From assembly GCF_018139145.2 (NCBI RefSeq), contig NC_059477.1:35753502-35817501 (forward strand): 64,000 nt of DNA, given 5' to 3'. The notes under the pieces were generated by a model that was given only the letters and a program-made list of their open reading frames with translations, had not been told where the DNA came from and ran no database searches. This document shows positions 14,060-23,493 of the stretch, piece by piece; positions within the stretch are counted from its first letter, which is position 1; every line of letters starts with the position of its first letter. Origin of the DNA: Gymnogyps californianus. Its lineage: Eukaryota; Chordata; Aves; Accipitriformes; Cathartidae. The position numbers were made by a program, and so were the translations under genes.

Positions 14060-14142
14060 TGCACTTGACTCATAACTCAGTAACCATATGCTTATATTCC
14101 ACTGCCAATTGCCATTTAAATGTCAGTTTACAAGCAGATGTT
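14060..14142 (-). repeat. Right arm of an imperfect inverted repeat
   Basis: Partner of the arm at 13356-13436, in opposite orientation. The best-matching part is 14076-14142, and similarity fades towards 14060. The approximate outer limits of the whole structure would be 13356 and 14142, giving a length of about 790 bp. The interior (13440-14060) has no recognisable gene. Confidence 0.75.
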
Positions 14143-16859
14143 GAGAACCCGCCTTTGTGCCGTTAATTAGATCACAGAAAAGCAGTTTGAGGTTTAAGGC
14201 TGCTTAGGCTAACTATGATGAGAGTAGCAGCAGAGTCCGGCGGACCTTGATGCACCAGGGCGGTCAAGGTTAAGTGGCACGGGCAAAGGAGCATGTACAT
14301 GAGGTCACTGCAACAGCCTCGGTTAATGGGCTATGGCAGCCAAATGAAGCGTGTTGTTGGCATTTCCTAGTGACAGTTAGAATTTTGTAGACAATTCCAA
14401 GTTTTGTGGGACAGCTGGCAGTGGCCAGGATAGAGGGGAAATGTTGGACTATAAAAAGGAGACAGATTTAAGTGCTCAGGTGCAGAAAAAAAGACAAAAA
14501 TCTATTCAATAGAAGAACGAGCAAAATCTGGAAGGGTGGAGAAGGAAGCCCTCTCGACTCTACCAGACATTTGCACGTATTTAAAATCCTTCCCAGTAAA
14601 GTTCATAATGAATTTAATTCAGTCCCCTATGGCCCAGAGGAACGTTCTGAGCAATAAAAAAGTATTGCTAAGGGACAGATGACTGCCAAACTCCTGTTCT
14701 GTGCCAGCAATGCATATTTATGTTATTGGCACTTAAACGCTAGGTTTATCTTACTACATAAATGATCCTTTGTCACATATTAAGAATTAATACTGTAAGA
14801 TTCACTTTTGGGAAGTTACAATAACAATTCCCAAATTTAAATCATTGTTAAATTTGTATGCTTTAAAGAGGTTTGGGGTGGGGTTTTTGTTCAGATTAAA
14901 ATAGTAGTTGAATGTGGTAATTCCTTTTTGGGGTAAACTATTTTGTGGCTGGTTTATGGCTTAGCTTTTTAAAGTGGTTTTAGTCAAGGATCTTTTCATG
15001 GTTGTTTGGTTTTTTCTTTTTTTTTTTTTTTTTACCTTGAAATATCTACATCAATGTTAACTGAATTGTAAGCTCAAACACTTACTTAAACGTTGAAATG
15101 TATTCATTTACACATAGTCAACTAGGTAACACAAGGGCTCCTGGCTTCTGTTGGCATGGTCTAATGCACTTTTGACAATTAAACCGAGTGATTCAAACAT
15201 GTGTTGGAAATTTCAAGCACCAGTGATGGAGGTCACTGGACCACAGCATTACTGTGTTTATAAACATCATTATTCCATGGAAAATAAATCTCTACTCTGA
15301 TCTAGTGTGTCACTTCAGTGCAGCAGTCAGGAAAATGGAAAAAAAAAATGGAGCTACTAATTTTTTTCAGTTTAATGAGAAGGACTGGAAGGGAAAGTTG
15401 GATATGAGATGAAATGTGAAGGAGTTTAATTCCTAGCAGGCAGCAAGCTCAAGGGAAAAATGCATCAGTACTGGTGTAAGATGCAGTTTGGTTTACATTC
15501 AAGCTGATACAACATTGCTTAAGCACCTTCTGCACATTACAGTACAACACAAACTTCTGCAGCCTGTGTACAAGTTCAGATTAATGGCAGCAGTGATTCA
15601 GTCAAAATATTTAATATGCTAAGGTCTGAACATAAAGCTTTTCTTCTGATGCACTTCAGTTTACTTCCTACCTCCACGCCAAGTGTGAGCAGTTGGAAAA
15701 AATATTATGAATTTGTCAGCATGTTTATTTACATGGTGCATCTCCTTTAAATCAACAACCATTTTTTTCAAGTGTAAAAATGAACAATTACTCATCCTGG
15801 AAAACAACAAAGTTTTACAGACGTCTCCTCCCACCCCCAAAAGACTAACCTCACCGCACTGTGCAAGGGCACAAGCAGCTCATTTTTCACTTGCCGTACA
15901 CACAACAAAATATTCAGTTTGCCAGAACAGAAGTGGCTGAAGAATATAAGGGGGAATCTTAAGCATTTGGCAGTTTGAACTAAAAAGAAAGGTCAATGAC
16001 AAAGAATTCAGATACAAGCAAAAAACCAGACATCTCAGAGCACTGCATCTGAGCTTTAAAACTGAATGCACGCACTGTTTGCTCACAGTTTTTCACAGCA
16101 GCATTCATAATTTAGGAAACTATTAATCAGCATGATGAAGTATCATGTTTCTAACTAAGAATAAAAAAATTACACTGTAGAGCTTAGTTTCTTTTCCCTT
16201 GAAAGAGATCATCTGGTAAAATTTGACAAGAATTCTGCAGACCTGGGTTTGTGGGCTTTGCGTTTAAGTTGCACAGGAGGAAAAGCCACAACGGAGCAGC
16301 AGCATCCTTTTGCTGCCTTTTTGTAAGGCCCGTCACAAGTCACCGCTCAGGGCTCCTTACTTTGTGTTGGTCCGTGCCAGGACCGCTATCCCTGTATTTG
16401 TTATGCTGACAGCAGAGGAAAAAGCACTGAAGGCTAGAAAATTTGCAGGGCTAATACAAAATTCAGATCAGCTTTTGACAGAGACACAACAGGTACTGAA
16501 AAGTGAGGCAAGAAGGCAGGGGAAGAGCAGGGCAGCCAAGCAAAGGGGCATGGGCTTGTGTAGGAATAGGAATGAGAATAAAGAGACTGTGGCTGAGGAG
16601 AGTTATGGTGGTTAAAGAACAGAAAATGGCAAAGGCAAATGCATTCATTGCTTGCCTACTAAGAACAGCCTTCCAGGGCTCCTAATCTAGTGCTGTAAGT
16701 TTAAGACACGCTTCTTCCCCATCCTACCAACTTTACTGTGACATTAAGTGATTACCAAAGCAAATGATCAAAAAGGCAACTTTTATTTGGTAGCTCATTC
16801 AGTGAGATCATAAATTTGTTAAAGTAATTATAGCTTTCATTATCAAAATGGATTTCTTT

Positions 16860-16877
16860 AAAAAAAAAAAAAAAAAA
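16860..16877. repeat. Poly(A) tract
   Basis: Eighteen consecutive A residues in the GPR39 intron. No flanking target duplication or SINE/LINE body was recognised next to it, so it is listed as a simple repeat only. Confidence 0.9.
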
Positions 16878-18030
16878 GACATTTCATACCTTTTCTTTGC
16901 TTGTGGGTGGTGGTGGAGAGAACTTGGACATACCCTGTTTAAGCCCTGGCAGTTTCAAAGTTATGAAAAATCTTTCTTCTCTTTTCTGTCCCCCCTTCCC
17001 TGTTACAGTCATGTCCTCCCACTAGTGAAGTATCATTTTCCTGGGTTGAAAAATCAGTGTGCACTATTTCAGAATTGCGTCGCTACAGTGATCTGTTCAA
17101 TGGGGGCAATCTGACTTAGTCTAGACAGGCAAGGATGAAAATGTTTCTGTGCTGCTGTTGAGAAAGGAGGCTAGACGTTGGAGGAGATTAACAATATAAC
17201 AAAAGTCTACTGAAGTGAAAACTGTGCACCACCAGGATACGCTCTGCACCTCTGCAGCAGGGAGGCCAACCTGCAACTTCTGCTCCCTGGAAGCGTTCAT
17301 ATAAGGCACGTTTCCTGCAAAGAGAAAAACAAAGTGGAAACAGTAAACTGGCGGCTGTATGGTGTTTCAGAAGTAATGCTTGGTGGGGGGAGCACTGAGA
17401 GGAATTATTTTGTGTACCTGGTATTTCATGCAAGATGTCAGGATTTCCAGCGCTTATGTGCACCAGAAGCAGCGGATGCCAAGGAGGATTTGAGTGCCTT
17501 TCCCCTGCTCCGTCTCCTGCCTGGGAACAGAGCCTGCTCAAGTTCACCCATCTGTTTCTTCAGGGCTGCCGTTCTGAAGACGGCATCACTGCTGCGGCCC
17601 TAGTGAATGCTGGTCCACAGAGGCAGAATTTTCAGACCTCCAACGCTGAAGTCACCCCCTTTTTAATGCCATTAGTGACGCAGCAACATGTATTTATATT
17701 TACATATAAATACAAAATTGTCAGATACCACATTTTTAAGCATAATTTATAATCTGAAACTGCTTACACTTTCACGACTAGGCTTGGGTTTTTCTCATTT
17801 ACATTCATAATTTAATTCCACTGGAATTTGATTTTTAAGAAAGCCCAACATATCTTAATTACCATAAAAAGATCCATACATATTTTACTTAAAAATATCT
17901 TCTTTAAGAGGAAATTTACCAAAAATAACACGAAATATATTATTATGCATACATTTTCTTTTTTGTAAAGTACAAACAAGAATCTGATCTCTTCTGGGTA
18001 TTGCCTGATCTAATATGGCTATAGGTTCTA

Positions 18031-18036
18031 TTTATT
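18031..18036 (-). terminator. LYPD1: Candidate LYPD1 polyadenylation signal
   Basis: TTTATT on the plus strand reads AATAAA on the minus strand, about 1.25 kb past the LYPD1 stop codon. It is the nearest canonical hexamer downstream of that stop. A more distal hexamer at 16782-16787 would give a 3' UTR of about 2.5 kb. Use of either signal is inferred. Confidence 0.4.
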
Positions 18037-18406
18037 TTGTTTGTTTTTCAAAGTAAAGGGAAAGACGTAAGAAATGTAAGAACACAAACCAAAGGAAAAA
18101 TGCATTCTTTCCAAAGATACAGATATCAGTGAAAGAACACTTTGAAAACTAATAAATGACAATAGGTACAAAGCAACACTATCCAAGCACTATGCAGTCT
18201 TTTGTCAGAGCGTGTGCTGCAATGACCTTGTAACAGTTATTAAAAACAACAAACAAAAAAATGCTACTGGCAGAAAAAGCTGTCAAGCAAAACATTAAAA
18301 AATTGGTACTATTTCCTAACAAGTAAGTGCAGAACTGATACTAAGTATTTTATGGGTTTTTTTCCCCCATGTATGCACACCTCTTTCTTCCTCTCTCTGT
18401 TTGCAG

Positions 18407-18930
18407 GACTCATTGTTGCAACTCTGGCAACATGCTGGATGCCAAACCAGGTTAGAAGGATCATGGCTGCTGCTAAACCAAAGCAGGACTGGACCGTCCC
18501 CTACTTCAGAGTGTACATCACTCTTCTTCCCATCGCCGACATCTTCTTCTACCTCAGCTCGGTGGTGAACCCCCTCCTGTACAACATCTCTTCTCAGCAG
18601 TTCCGCAGCGTGTTTCTGCAGGTCCTCCGCTGCCGCCTGACGATAGAGCATGCCAACAAGGAGAAGTTTCTCAGAGCCAACCTGAGCTCCAGAGCAAGGA
18701 GCAGCCGGTCTCTACGCCCACTGCTCTTCATTTCGTCTAGGCGCAATTCTTCTACAAGGGGCAATAACAAAGTTTTCTTAAGTACTTTTCAGAACGAGAC
18801 CAAGGCTGACTGCAGTCCACAGAAACCAGGTCTTGAACCACCGGAGCCCAGCCTGGAAGTAGTGCCACTAGAGACTAGCTCAGAGCCCAGTCCAGACGCA
18901 CAAAACGGCCTTTGTGAACATCAAGTATGA
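18407..18930 (+). CDS. GPR39: GPR39 terminal coding exon (zinc-sensing GPCR, C-terminal part)
   Basis: GPR39 is a class A plasma-membrane receptor of the ghrelin/neurotensin receptor group that is activated by extracellular Zn2+. This exon encodes the last 174 residues; the first glycine codon is split (phase 1, two bases GA in this exon), and the acceptor AG is 18405-18406. The visible order is: end of TM6 with a CWMPNQ motif, extracellular loop 3, TM7 with the NPLLY form of NPxxY, helix 8 (SSQQFRSVF), then a long basic and serine-rich tail ending in EHQV and a TGA stop at 18928-18930. The Asp codon at 18487-18489 lines up with human Asp313, which is implicated in zinc response. The first coding exon, carrying TM1-TM5 and most of TM6, lies upstream of this window. 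LYPD1 converges from the opposite strand 351 bp downstream. Identification rests on whole-exon similarity to the human protein as I recall it. Confidence 0.96.
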
Positions 18931-19220
18931 CTTCATAAGGCAGAGTTAATGATTAGCAATGAACTTAAAAACATGGAAATTAAAATGACTGAGGAATTGA
19001 CTACATCTTAAAAGGAATAACACAGATGGATTTGTTTCCAGTTATGCAAAAAGAGCAGGAGTTCTGTATCCTGCTGCTGGGATTTTTAAGTGCACACTGG
19101 AAATTCAATCTGCTAACCGAATTCATTAGCTGCCAAAAATATCAGCCCCTCTCTCCCCACAGCCACTGAACTTCCCTCACTGTTGACAGGGATTTGGAAA
19201 TAAACAGAAAATAATTGCAG
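18931..19220 (+). other. GPR39: Probable GPR39 3' UTR (short form)
   Basis: Non-coding sequence after the GPR39 stop, up to the expected cleavage region of the first plus-strand AATAAA (19199-19204). If that signal is used, the transcript ends just before the LYPD1 coding exon. If the next AATAAA (19815-19820) is used, the GPR39 3' UTR runs through the entire LYPD1 terminal coding exon in antisense. The end point is inferred from hexamers only. Confidence 0.55.
19199..19204 (+). terminator. GPR39: Candidate proximal GPR39 polyadenylation signal
   Basis: Canonical AATAAA about 270 bp after the GPR39 stop, followed within 20-30 bases by a short GT-containing stretch (GCAGTGTCTTTG). Confidence 0.5.
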
Positions 19221-19281
19221 TGTCTTTGAAGAAAGGAGGAGACAGAACAAACTGTGTCAGGGCAAAAAACTTGCTTGAAGT

Positions 19282-19517
19282 TTAGCAATACAAAACCAAC
19301 AGAGCCAATTTAAGGAGCAGAACAGTGGTTATCACGCGTGCCCTCAGCACCACGCCAGAATTCCCCCTCTTCTTCGGCCGGGGTCCATTGCAGAGTGGAG
19401 TGTTGCAGCAGCTGATACAAACGGAGTTCACCTTCCCTGGAGAACAAAAGGACTGGTACCCAGCAGAGGCTATCAGACACGCTGCCGAAGATGCGCAGGA
19501 TTTGCGATACATGATTC
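19282..19517 (-). CDS. LYPD1: LYPD1 exon 3 (C-terminal half of Ly6/uPAR domain and GPI signal)
   Basis: LYPD1 (Lynx2) is a small GPI-anchored Ly6/uPAR protein with a three-finger fold, expressed in neurons, where family members modulate nicotinic acetylcholine receptors. This exon begins after a CAG acceptor (19518-19520 on the plus strand), completes a split glycine codon (phase 1) and encodes 77 further residues up to TAA at 19282-19284. Visible features are the Ly6 cysteines, the diagnostic CCNTPLCN motif, a basic KKRG linker that probably precedes the GPI attachment site, and a hydrophobic C-terminus (VITTVLLLKLALLVLYC) expected to be cleaved on GPI transfer. Joined with exons 1 and 2 the protein is 141 residues, the same length as human LYPD1. 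The exon lies tail to tail with GPR39. Confidence 0.97.
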
Positions 19518-19814
19518 CTGTGACACAGAGGAAAGGTCACTTATTTGGATACGAACACGGTTTTGCTTTACAACACGATTCATGCTTGAAAACTGTTGCA
19601 AAACCAGTTTACGTTTCCAAAGCAATGCTGGTGATTAAGCCAGACACCTCAGCTGTGACATTGCTAACAGCTCTGCACTGCAGGAGCAGCACAGTCACTC
19701 TGGTTTGGATTTTTCTTTTATTTGATTCTGGTTGGAACCAAAAATATTACAAACTTGATTTACATAATGTACATCAAATGATGCATTTTATAACCAGAAT
19801 TGTTCATCTTTTGG

Positions 19815-19820
19815 AATAAA
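19815..19820 (+). terminator. GPR39: Candidate distal GPR39 polyadenylation signal
   Basis: Canonical AATAAA about 890 bp after the GPR39 stop, inside LYPD1 intron 2 on the opposite strand, followed by a T/GT-rich stretch (TTTTGTTTCTGTTGC near 19866-19880). Use of this site would produce reciprocal exon-exon overlap with LYPD1. Confidence 0.4.
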
Positions 19821-20058
19821 CTGTTCGAATAGCTATAACTGAAATGTAGTTAGTTTGAAAATGACTTTTGTTTCTGTTGCTGAGTTGTTTAAAGTGTCTA
19901 AGTAATTACAGTTTTCTATGCTGTTAGTTTGTCTTTTGAGAATTTTTTTTCCTTTTCTTGTTCCTTTGCCACACAGAGACATGTAACCAAGAGTAAAAGG
20001 AGAACGACTATCAGCAAAACTTTCCTTCACCCCCCTTTTCTTTTTTTAAAGAAAAACT

Positions 20059-20266
20059 AGAAGTACTTTTCCAGGTAATCTCAGTTCTTGCTGTCTTTGA
20101 AGATTAATACCCTCAACAACAAAGATTTCCATTTGTAGAGAAATGGCTTTTCTGAGTTGAAAGTCTTCCCTTTTTAAATGTAATTTAAATTAATTTAATT
20201 TTAATTAATAATCTAATTACATTTATAATTTCTCAAATTGTTTTTACCTGGAAAAAAGTACCTTCT
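20059..20266. repeat. Nested inverted-repeat (palindromic) element
   Basis: The outer arms 20059-20078 and 20244-20266 are reverse complements apart from three extra bases in the right arm (core GTACTTTT..CCAGGTAA). Inside them, AAATGTAATT (about 20177) and AATTACATTT (about 20214) form a second inverted pair around an extremely AT-rich centre. The total length of about 208 bp with terminal inverted repeats resembles a MITE-like non-autonomous DNA transposon or a palindromic ancient repeat. No target duplication was established and the family is not recognised. Confidence 0.65.
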
Positions 20267-20322
20267 GATGCAGATAGCCGTTATTTTAAAATGGTTTATA
20301 AAGGCTTTAAAATACATAGTTG

Positions 20323-20349
20323 CATTTTCCCCTGTCACAGGGGAAAATG
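20323..20349. repeat. Perfect 12-bp hairpin with 3-base loop
   Basis: CATTTTCCCCTG (20323-20334), loop TCA (20335-20337), then CAGGGGAAAATG (20338-20349): a perfect palindrome with no mismatch. It lies in LYPD1 intron 2, 57 bp from the nested inverted repeat. Its function is unknown. Confidence 0.9.
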
Positions 20350-23300
20350 GTTGTGGCAGTTCCACCTCTCATTACTCTAAAATTTTCCTGCCAGTGATAC
20401 AGTAGAAATTGTGTGTTGGAAAAACATACACATAACACAAACAGATAACGGAGGTTTGCTCATATTGCCTTGCGGTTACAAAAAGAGGTAAATATTTCTA
20501 AGGATAATAAAATCACTACTCCTTTTGAATATGGGATTCTCAAAAGTTTTTTTTCCTCTGAAGGGCATGGGAACAGGATTCCCTTGGAGAACGGTGCCTC
20601 TGCATCCTGTAGCACCGTCTCAGAATGTTTTTAAATACACAGCGATCGAGACTTGTTTTGGAGGGGAATATGACCCATAGGTACTGAACTTACAGTGCCT
20701 GCAGATACTCGTTCAGTCCCCGGGGACTTCGGAAATAAGCACTACAGCACCTACACAGTCCAGCAGATACCTCTGCAGTAGCGACTGCCACTGCACTACT
20801 AAGTGCTGAGTATAGCAGCAAAACACTCTTTGGGTTATGCTCGGAAAGAAGGATTTCCTGTCTTCACAGAATTTTAATTAAAGCAATTTGTTTCTACTGT
20901 CACGACATTGCTGCCATCCCAACAATGCAGGGGTTTTCCCTGTTTTGTGGTCTCCCTCTCCAAATCTCAACTCTGAAATGTGTTTTAAGGCCATCTATCT
21001 AGTTAAACTTAGGAAGAGAAGCCCTCAAGTCAGTGTTAAATCTTCCGCTGTCTCCAGTGAGCTTCAATCAATCAACGCAGCAGGTAGAGCCTTTTCTCAA
21101 GAAGGAAGAGGAGCTACAGGCTGTTCTAGCTGTAACAGCAAAGGCACACAGATCAAGAGGCACACTCTTTATTACTATAGTTTGCAAAAAGAAGGGAGCT
21201 CTGCCTCTGTTGACAAACCACTGCTGTCAAGGAGCCTCAACTGTGCTGCCACTGATCGGCTTACAATACTGAAATCTCAGCTGATGTTTCCCACAAAGAC
21301 CTGGGGCTTTGTCCATCTTCCTCCTGCAGTCTTCCAAGAGCTAAGGCAGATGTGACCCTTCCCATGGCTACAATTAACTTGTTTCTTTCCCCTTCCCTCT
21401 TGAGGAAGGAATCCTGTATTCAATGGAACTAGGCACAGCGATTGTTCTCCCATCTCTAATCCTTATCTCATATTCCTTCCCTGCAGCTACAGCCACCCAA
21501 ACTCAGCCATTCCTCAGCCTTCCGTATGAACAGCAGAGAATCTCGACTTTCCCCTCAAAGACCAAGCCTCTAAAAAGCTTTTGACATTGGCAGATTTCCT
21601 ATTCCCATTGTTTTATAGATCACTCTCTTCCTGCCATTTCCTTTTCACGGGATTCCTGCAAAGTCCTGTTCACAATTTGAACTAGTAAGTGATTTATTAG
21701 TTTAGGTCCTTGAAATATCATATACTTTGCACTTTTCCCGTAAACTGGGAGACTAGAATTGTTCAGTGCTGTGAACAATTAGATAATGCTGTCTGAGGCA
21801 TGGTTTTCACCAGGCAACTCTAGGAGACCTCTCCTGCAAAAAAATCAAAGTCCTGCAGCTTAACTCCATGTGTTTACAACAGCTCTGTTCTTCAAGACAA
21901 ATTCCACAGAATAATCCTGAGCTCCTTTCGAAGTCAAAACACAGTATTCCTGCACAGACCGAAATTTTACAACTCAAAGTTTCGTGCACAGATGGACCAT
22001 GTTCATGCCTAAAGAGAATAATCTAACTAGTAGTAAAATCCCATTGTAACGCTTCTCCTGTGGCTTTTCTTGTCTTGCAACAGGAAATTCCACTCGCAAA
22101 TGATTGTTTATTTCCATTCCCAGCTCTAGTAATCTGAATAATTAAAAAAGTCAGCACTTCTATCAGGTTTTCAATAGCTACTTGGCTAAAGACATGCCCT
22201 TCACATCCAAGTTTTTGTCTTCAAGTACTGATAGATTCTTTTGAGCTTGCAGATCAGCTGCTATCATCATACACTAACTGTGCTGTTTACGAAGCATCAG
22301 GTATGAACTAAACTTGATCAGCATAGAAAGGCTGTACGTTATTTCTAATTCTGCAGTATCCTTACAGCAAGATACAATGAAAACAGGCATAGAAGATTCA
22401 TGGAAAAAAGAGAGAACGTTAGCACTACAGGAGTGACATTTTTGAAACACTTCAGCCGTGACGTCACTTTTTGGTTTTTTACCAGGAGTGTGAAAAAGCA
22501 ATGACACTTTAAATAGTATGAATTAAAGGCAGGCAGGAAAAATACTCTTAAACCTTCTTCCTATCATATTGTGATTCCAGTTTAATTGTGATAGGAAATA
22601 AATTAGTACAACTGACTCCCATGGTTTGATGCCAGGGACACTACTCTCCTTGCTCCAGCAATCAGGTTAATGTGCCCCTGTTACTGCAGTTCACCCACCG
22701 AGTTCAGACGGGACAGCAGCATCCTTTTGGGATTATCTCTAGAGGTTATTCCTCAGACTCCTCTCTTGCAGTGGTTTATTGTACTGTAAGCCAGTTCTGA
22801 AACTATTTCTGAGATCTTCCTGAATCATTTGCCACCAGCAGGCTGAACTGCAGACAGTTCTTCAAAGGGGTTATCTGCCTCATAAGACTCATACCACAGA
22901 CATAACTGCTAATTACCGGATATTCTTGCTTGAGCAATCAGCTTGATACATTCATTAAAACACCACCTAGAAATATAATTGCAAACCTTTCTGGGAGCTT
23001 TTCTTCTACCTCAGATTGTTCTGAGTTTCTGGCTAGGCAAGGAGACTACACTGTTTACACTCTGCTTTTACAGGGATGGGGTCATTCCCAGCTACCTACC
23101 CTCAACAGATCACACTAGTGCTCAATTAGTATAGTTACTAATATACAATCAGTGTATTTACTGCCCAATCTCTTGATGGATGAGGAATGAATAATTCGTC
23201 CTTTTTCAAGGATTCAGCAGTCCCCCAACAGCAGTGTGGGTTATGCATATGTGTAGGTACTATAATGATTTGCTATGAAGTACCTACTACTGACCAATTG

Positions 23301-23470
23301 ATTTTCCTTCATTTTGGCTTCAAAGTTTGTGGGGTTGGCTGAGGATGTAGTTCAAGTACAAGCACTTTTAAGAAGAGATGGGAGTACACAAGGCTAGAAT
23401 ATCTGTGTGATAATGCAGTAGTATTCCACACCCTCTCCTTCCACATACACCTACTACAACTCCTTACTTT

Positions 23471-23493
23471 AAAAAAAAAAAAAAAAAAAAAAA
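23471..23493. repeat. Poly(A) tract
   Basis: Twenty-three consecutive A residues within LYPD1 intron 2. No associated retroposon body or target duplication was recognised. Confidence 0.95.

Larger units (their letters stand above)
1..18406 (+). other. GPR39: GPR39 large intron, 3' portion
   Basis: No convincing coding exon is visible in this 18.4-kb stretch. It is assigned to the GPR39 intron because it directly precedes the GPR39 terminal exon, and GPR39 has two coding exons separated by a very long intron. The intron ends with a pyrimidine-rich tract and a consensus CAG acceptor (AG at 18405-18406). Open frames here, up to 171 codons, show no recognisable domain and lie in all frames, so they are left unannotated. 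The supported contents are the solo LTR at 8186-9324, the inverted repeat at about 13356-14142, and homopolymer tracts such as T at 15017-15033 and A at 16860-16877. The final 1-2 kb may also carry the 3' UTR of LYPD1 from the opposite strand. Confidence 0.8.
18010..19281 (-). other. LYPD1: Probable LYPD1 3' UTR (minimum extent), antisense to GPR39
   Basis: The LYPD1 stop codon is at 19282-19284 on the minus strand, so the 3' UTR runs leftwards. The first good minus-strand AATAAA below it is the reverse complement of 18031-18036; another candidate is 16782-16787. Even the shorter choice makes the LYPD1 transcript cover the whole GPR39 terminal coding exon (18407-18930) in antisense. Overlap of LYPD1 with the GPR39 terminal exon is established in mammals. 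The 5' and 3' limits here are inferred from signals, not from transcript data. Confidence 0.55.

Noticed and set aside
18316..18651. Minus-strand open frame of 111 codons opposite the GPR39 exon
   Set aside because: It is a shadow of the conserved GPR39 frame, with no family resemblance, although the strand is probably transcribed as LYPD1 3' UTR.
20888..21355. 155-codon plus-strand open frame in LYPD1 intron 2
   Set aside because: No recognisable domain and no supporting promoter or exon signals.
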